From positions 1 through 34,387 of the forward strand of contig VGZH01000060.1 in NCBI GenBank assembly GCA_016872645.1: a DNA stretch of 34,387 nucleotides. Reading direction: 5' to 3'. How positions within the stretch are numbered: position 1 is the stretch's first letter; each line of letters begins with the position of its first letter. The position numbers and the translations under genes are program-made. This stretch comes from Planctomycetota bacterium. Its GTDB lineage: Bacteria > Planctomycetota > Planctomycetia > Planctomycetales > Planctomycetaceae. The notes under the pieces were generated by a model, which saw only the letters and a list, made by a program, of their open reading frames with translations, had not been told where the DNA came from and did no database searches. Shown here piece by piece: positions 33,904 through 34,387 of the stretch.

Positions 33904-34192
33904 ATGCCAAGATTCAGATTTTCGACTGCGTCATCACGTTTGATTCTCTATGGCGTGATCGCCACCGTCGCGGGGATCGGGATGTTGCCATCCAAGAATA
34001 TGGCCACTTTCGCCTGGCTTCAGATAATTCTGGGTCCTCTCGCAACTGCGGTCGGCGTCCTCTATCTCTTTTATAATCGTTCTGAGCCCCCCCCCATCAG
34101 TTGAGGCGCAATTCTTCGAATACGCCAAGCATGTTTTTGACGACCGTTCTGAGACTCCCTCGTCAGATTCTGATTCAAATGGTGATGCCTAG
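33904..34192 (+). pseudogene. small two-helix membrane protein, frame apparently broken at a C9 run
   Basis: As written the frame ends at 34104 with 66 residues: two hydrophobic helices (about 12-28 and 36-57), then YNRSEPPPIS. The stop follows a run of nine C (34087-34095). Reading with one C fewer, the protein continues through SVEAQFFEYAKHVFDDRSE and an acidic DSDSNGDA tail to TAG at 34190-34192. The continuation has normal protein-like composition and ends just before the next gene, so the longer form (95 residues) is probably original. The break could be a sequencing error, a true mutation or a switchable tract. The gene lies inside the amine cluster, between gmaS and the sarcosine oxidase delta subunit. 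I do not recognise the family. Confidence 0.7.
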
Positions 34193-34213
34193 TTGAAAGC
34201 CGAGTACTCGCCA

Positions 34214-34387
34214 ATGTCTTTTCAAATCGATTGTCCTAACTGCGGCTGCCGCCCGGTGTGGGAGTTTCACTACGGCGGACCATCGCGTCAGCGGCCGGAG
34301 GGTTCCGTGACCGAGCGGCAATGGGCCGAGTTTCTTTACAATCGGCCGAACATCGCCGGCGAGCAGACCGAGTGGTGGTATCACCGC
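34214..34387 (+). CDS. sarcosine oxidase delta-subunit-like protein, 5' part (runs off window)
   Basis: 58 codons are open to the right edge. The start FQIDCPNCGCRPVWEFHYGG has the Cys-x-x-Cys-x-x-Arg zinc pattern and YGG of heterotetrameric sarcosine oxidase delta subunits. QRPEGSVTERQWAEFLYNRPNIAGEQTEWW, here split over residues 27-56, matches the family's later segment (the W-x-x-x-L-x-x-R-x-N-x-x-G-x-x-x-E-x-W pattern). The zinc-binding delta subunit joins alpha, beta and gamma subunits that oxidise N-methyl amino acids; in the N-methylglutamate pathway the same arrangement forms N-methylglutamate dehydrogenase (mgd). ATG 34214 is supported by where the conserved motif starts. The beta (SoxB-like) subunit is not immediately upstream, so it must follow or lie elsewhere. 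Confidence 0.85.
   Translation, partial: MSFQIDCPNCGCRPVWEFHYGGPSRQRPEGSVTERQWAEFLYNRPNIAGEQTEWWYHR

Overview
The window looks like chromosomal DNA of a planctomycete. The evidence is two DUF1501 proteins with twin-arginine leaders, a DUF1080 (3-keto-disaccharide hydrolase type) protein, a 14-blade WD40 secreted protein, a DUF1570 zinc-peptidase-like protein, a TadG-like von Willebrand A remnant, a stand-alone LigD phosphoesterase-like protein and GC-rich coding DNA. This placement rests on gene content alone; no rRNA or tRNA gene was recognised.

Left part (1-9.6 kb): the 3' end of a Gly-rich repeat protein, a DUF1501 protein and a small basic protein read rightwards. They converge on a cytochrome P450. 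Next come a lipoprotein with a cysteine-less thioredoxin fold, a LexA-type repressor with a candidate operator, and a two-component pair (membrane histidine kinase followed by a sigma-54-activating NtrC-type regulator).

Middle part (9.6-22.4 kb): a 5'-truncated vWA remnant, a DUF1570 protein divergent from a DUF255/thioredoxin-domain protein, a second DUF1501 protein, a LigD-PE-like protein, an ABC ATPase with no permease beside it, a secreted Cys-rich protein, a DUF1080 protein, the WD40 protein, and a tartrate/isopropylmalate-type dehydrogenase. Most look like independent transcription units.

Right part (22.4-34.4 kb): a three-gene molybdenum hydroxylase operon on the minus strand (FAD, 2Fe-2S and Mo subunits), a secreted alpha/beta hydrolase, and then the most interesting block. 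An ethanolamine/amine-type APC permease is divergent from a rightward cluster: class II glutamine amidotransferase, GXGXG-domain protein, glutamate-synthase-like FMN protein, GlnT/GmaS-type glutamine synthetase homolog, a small two-helix membrane protein, and the start of a sarcosine oxidase delta subunit cut by the window edge. This combination matches the N-methylglutamate pathway of methylamine use (mgsABC, gmaS, mgd genes). The permease would supply the amine, GmaS would make gamma-glutamylmethylamide, MgsABC would make N-methylglutamate, and the sarcosine-oxidase-like enzyme beginning at the right edge would oxidise it.

Non-coding structure: REP-like hairpins with a constant TGTCAG loop and compensating stem changes, an imperfect 33-nt inverted repeat in the Mo-hydroxylase operon, a perfect 15-bp palindrome over the start of the NtrC-type gene, a candidate SOS operator before lexA, and a run of nine C that appears to break the reading frame of the small membrane protein.
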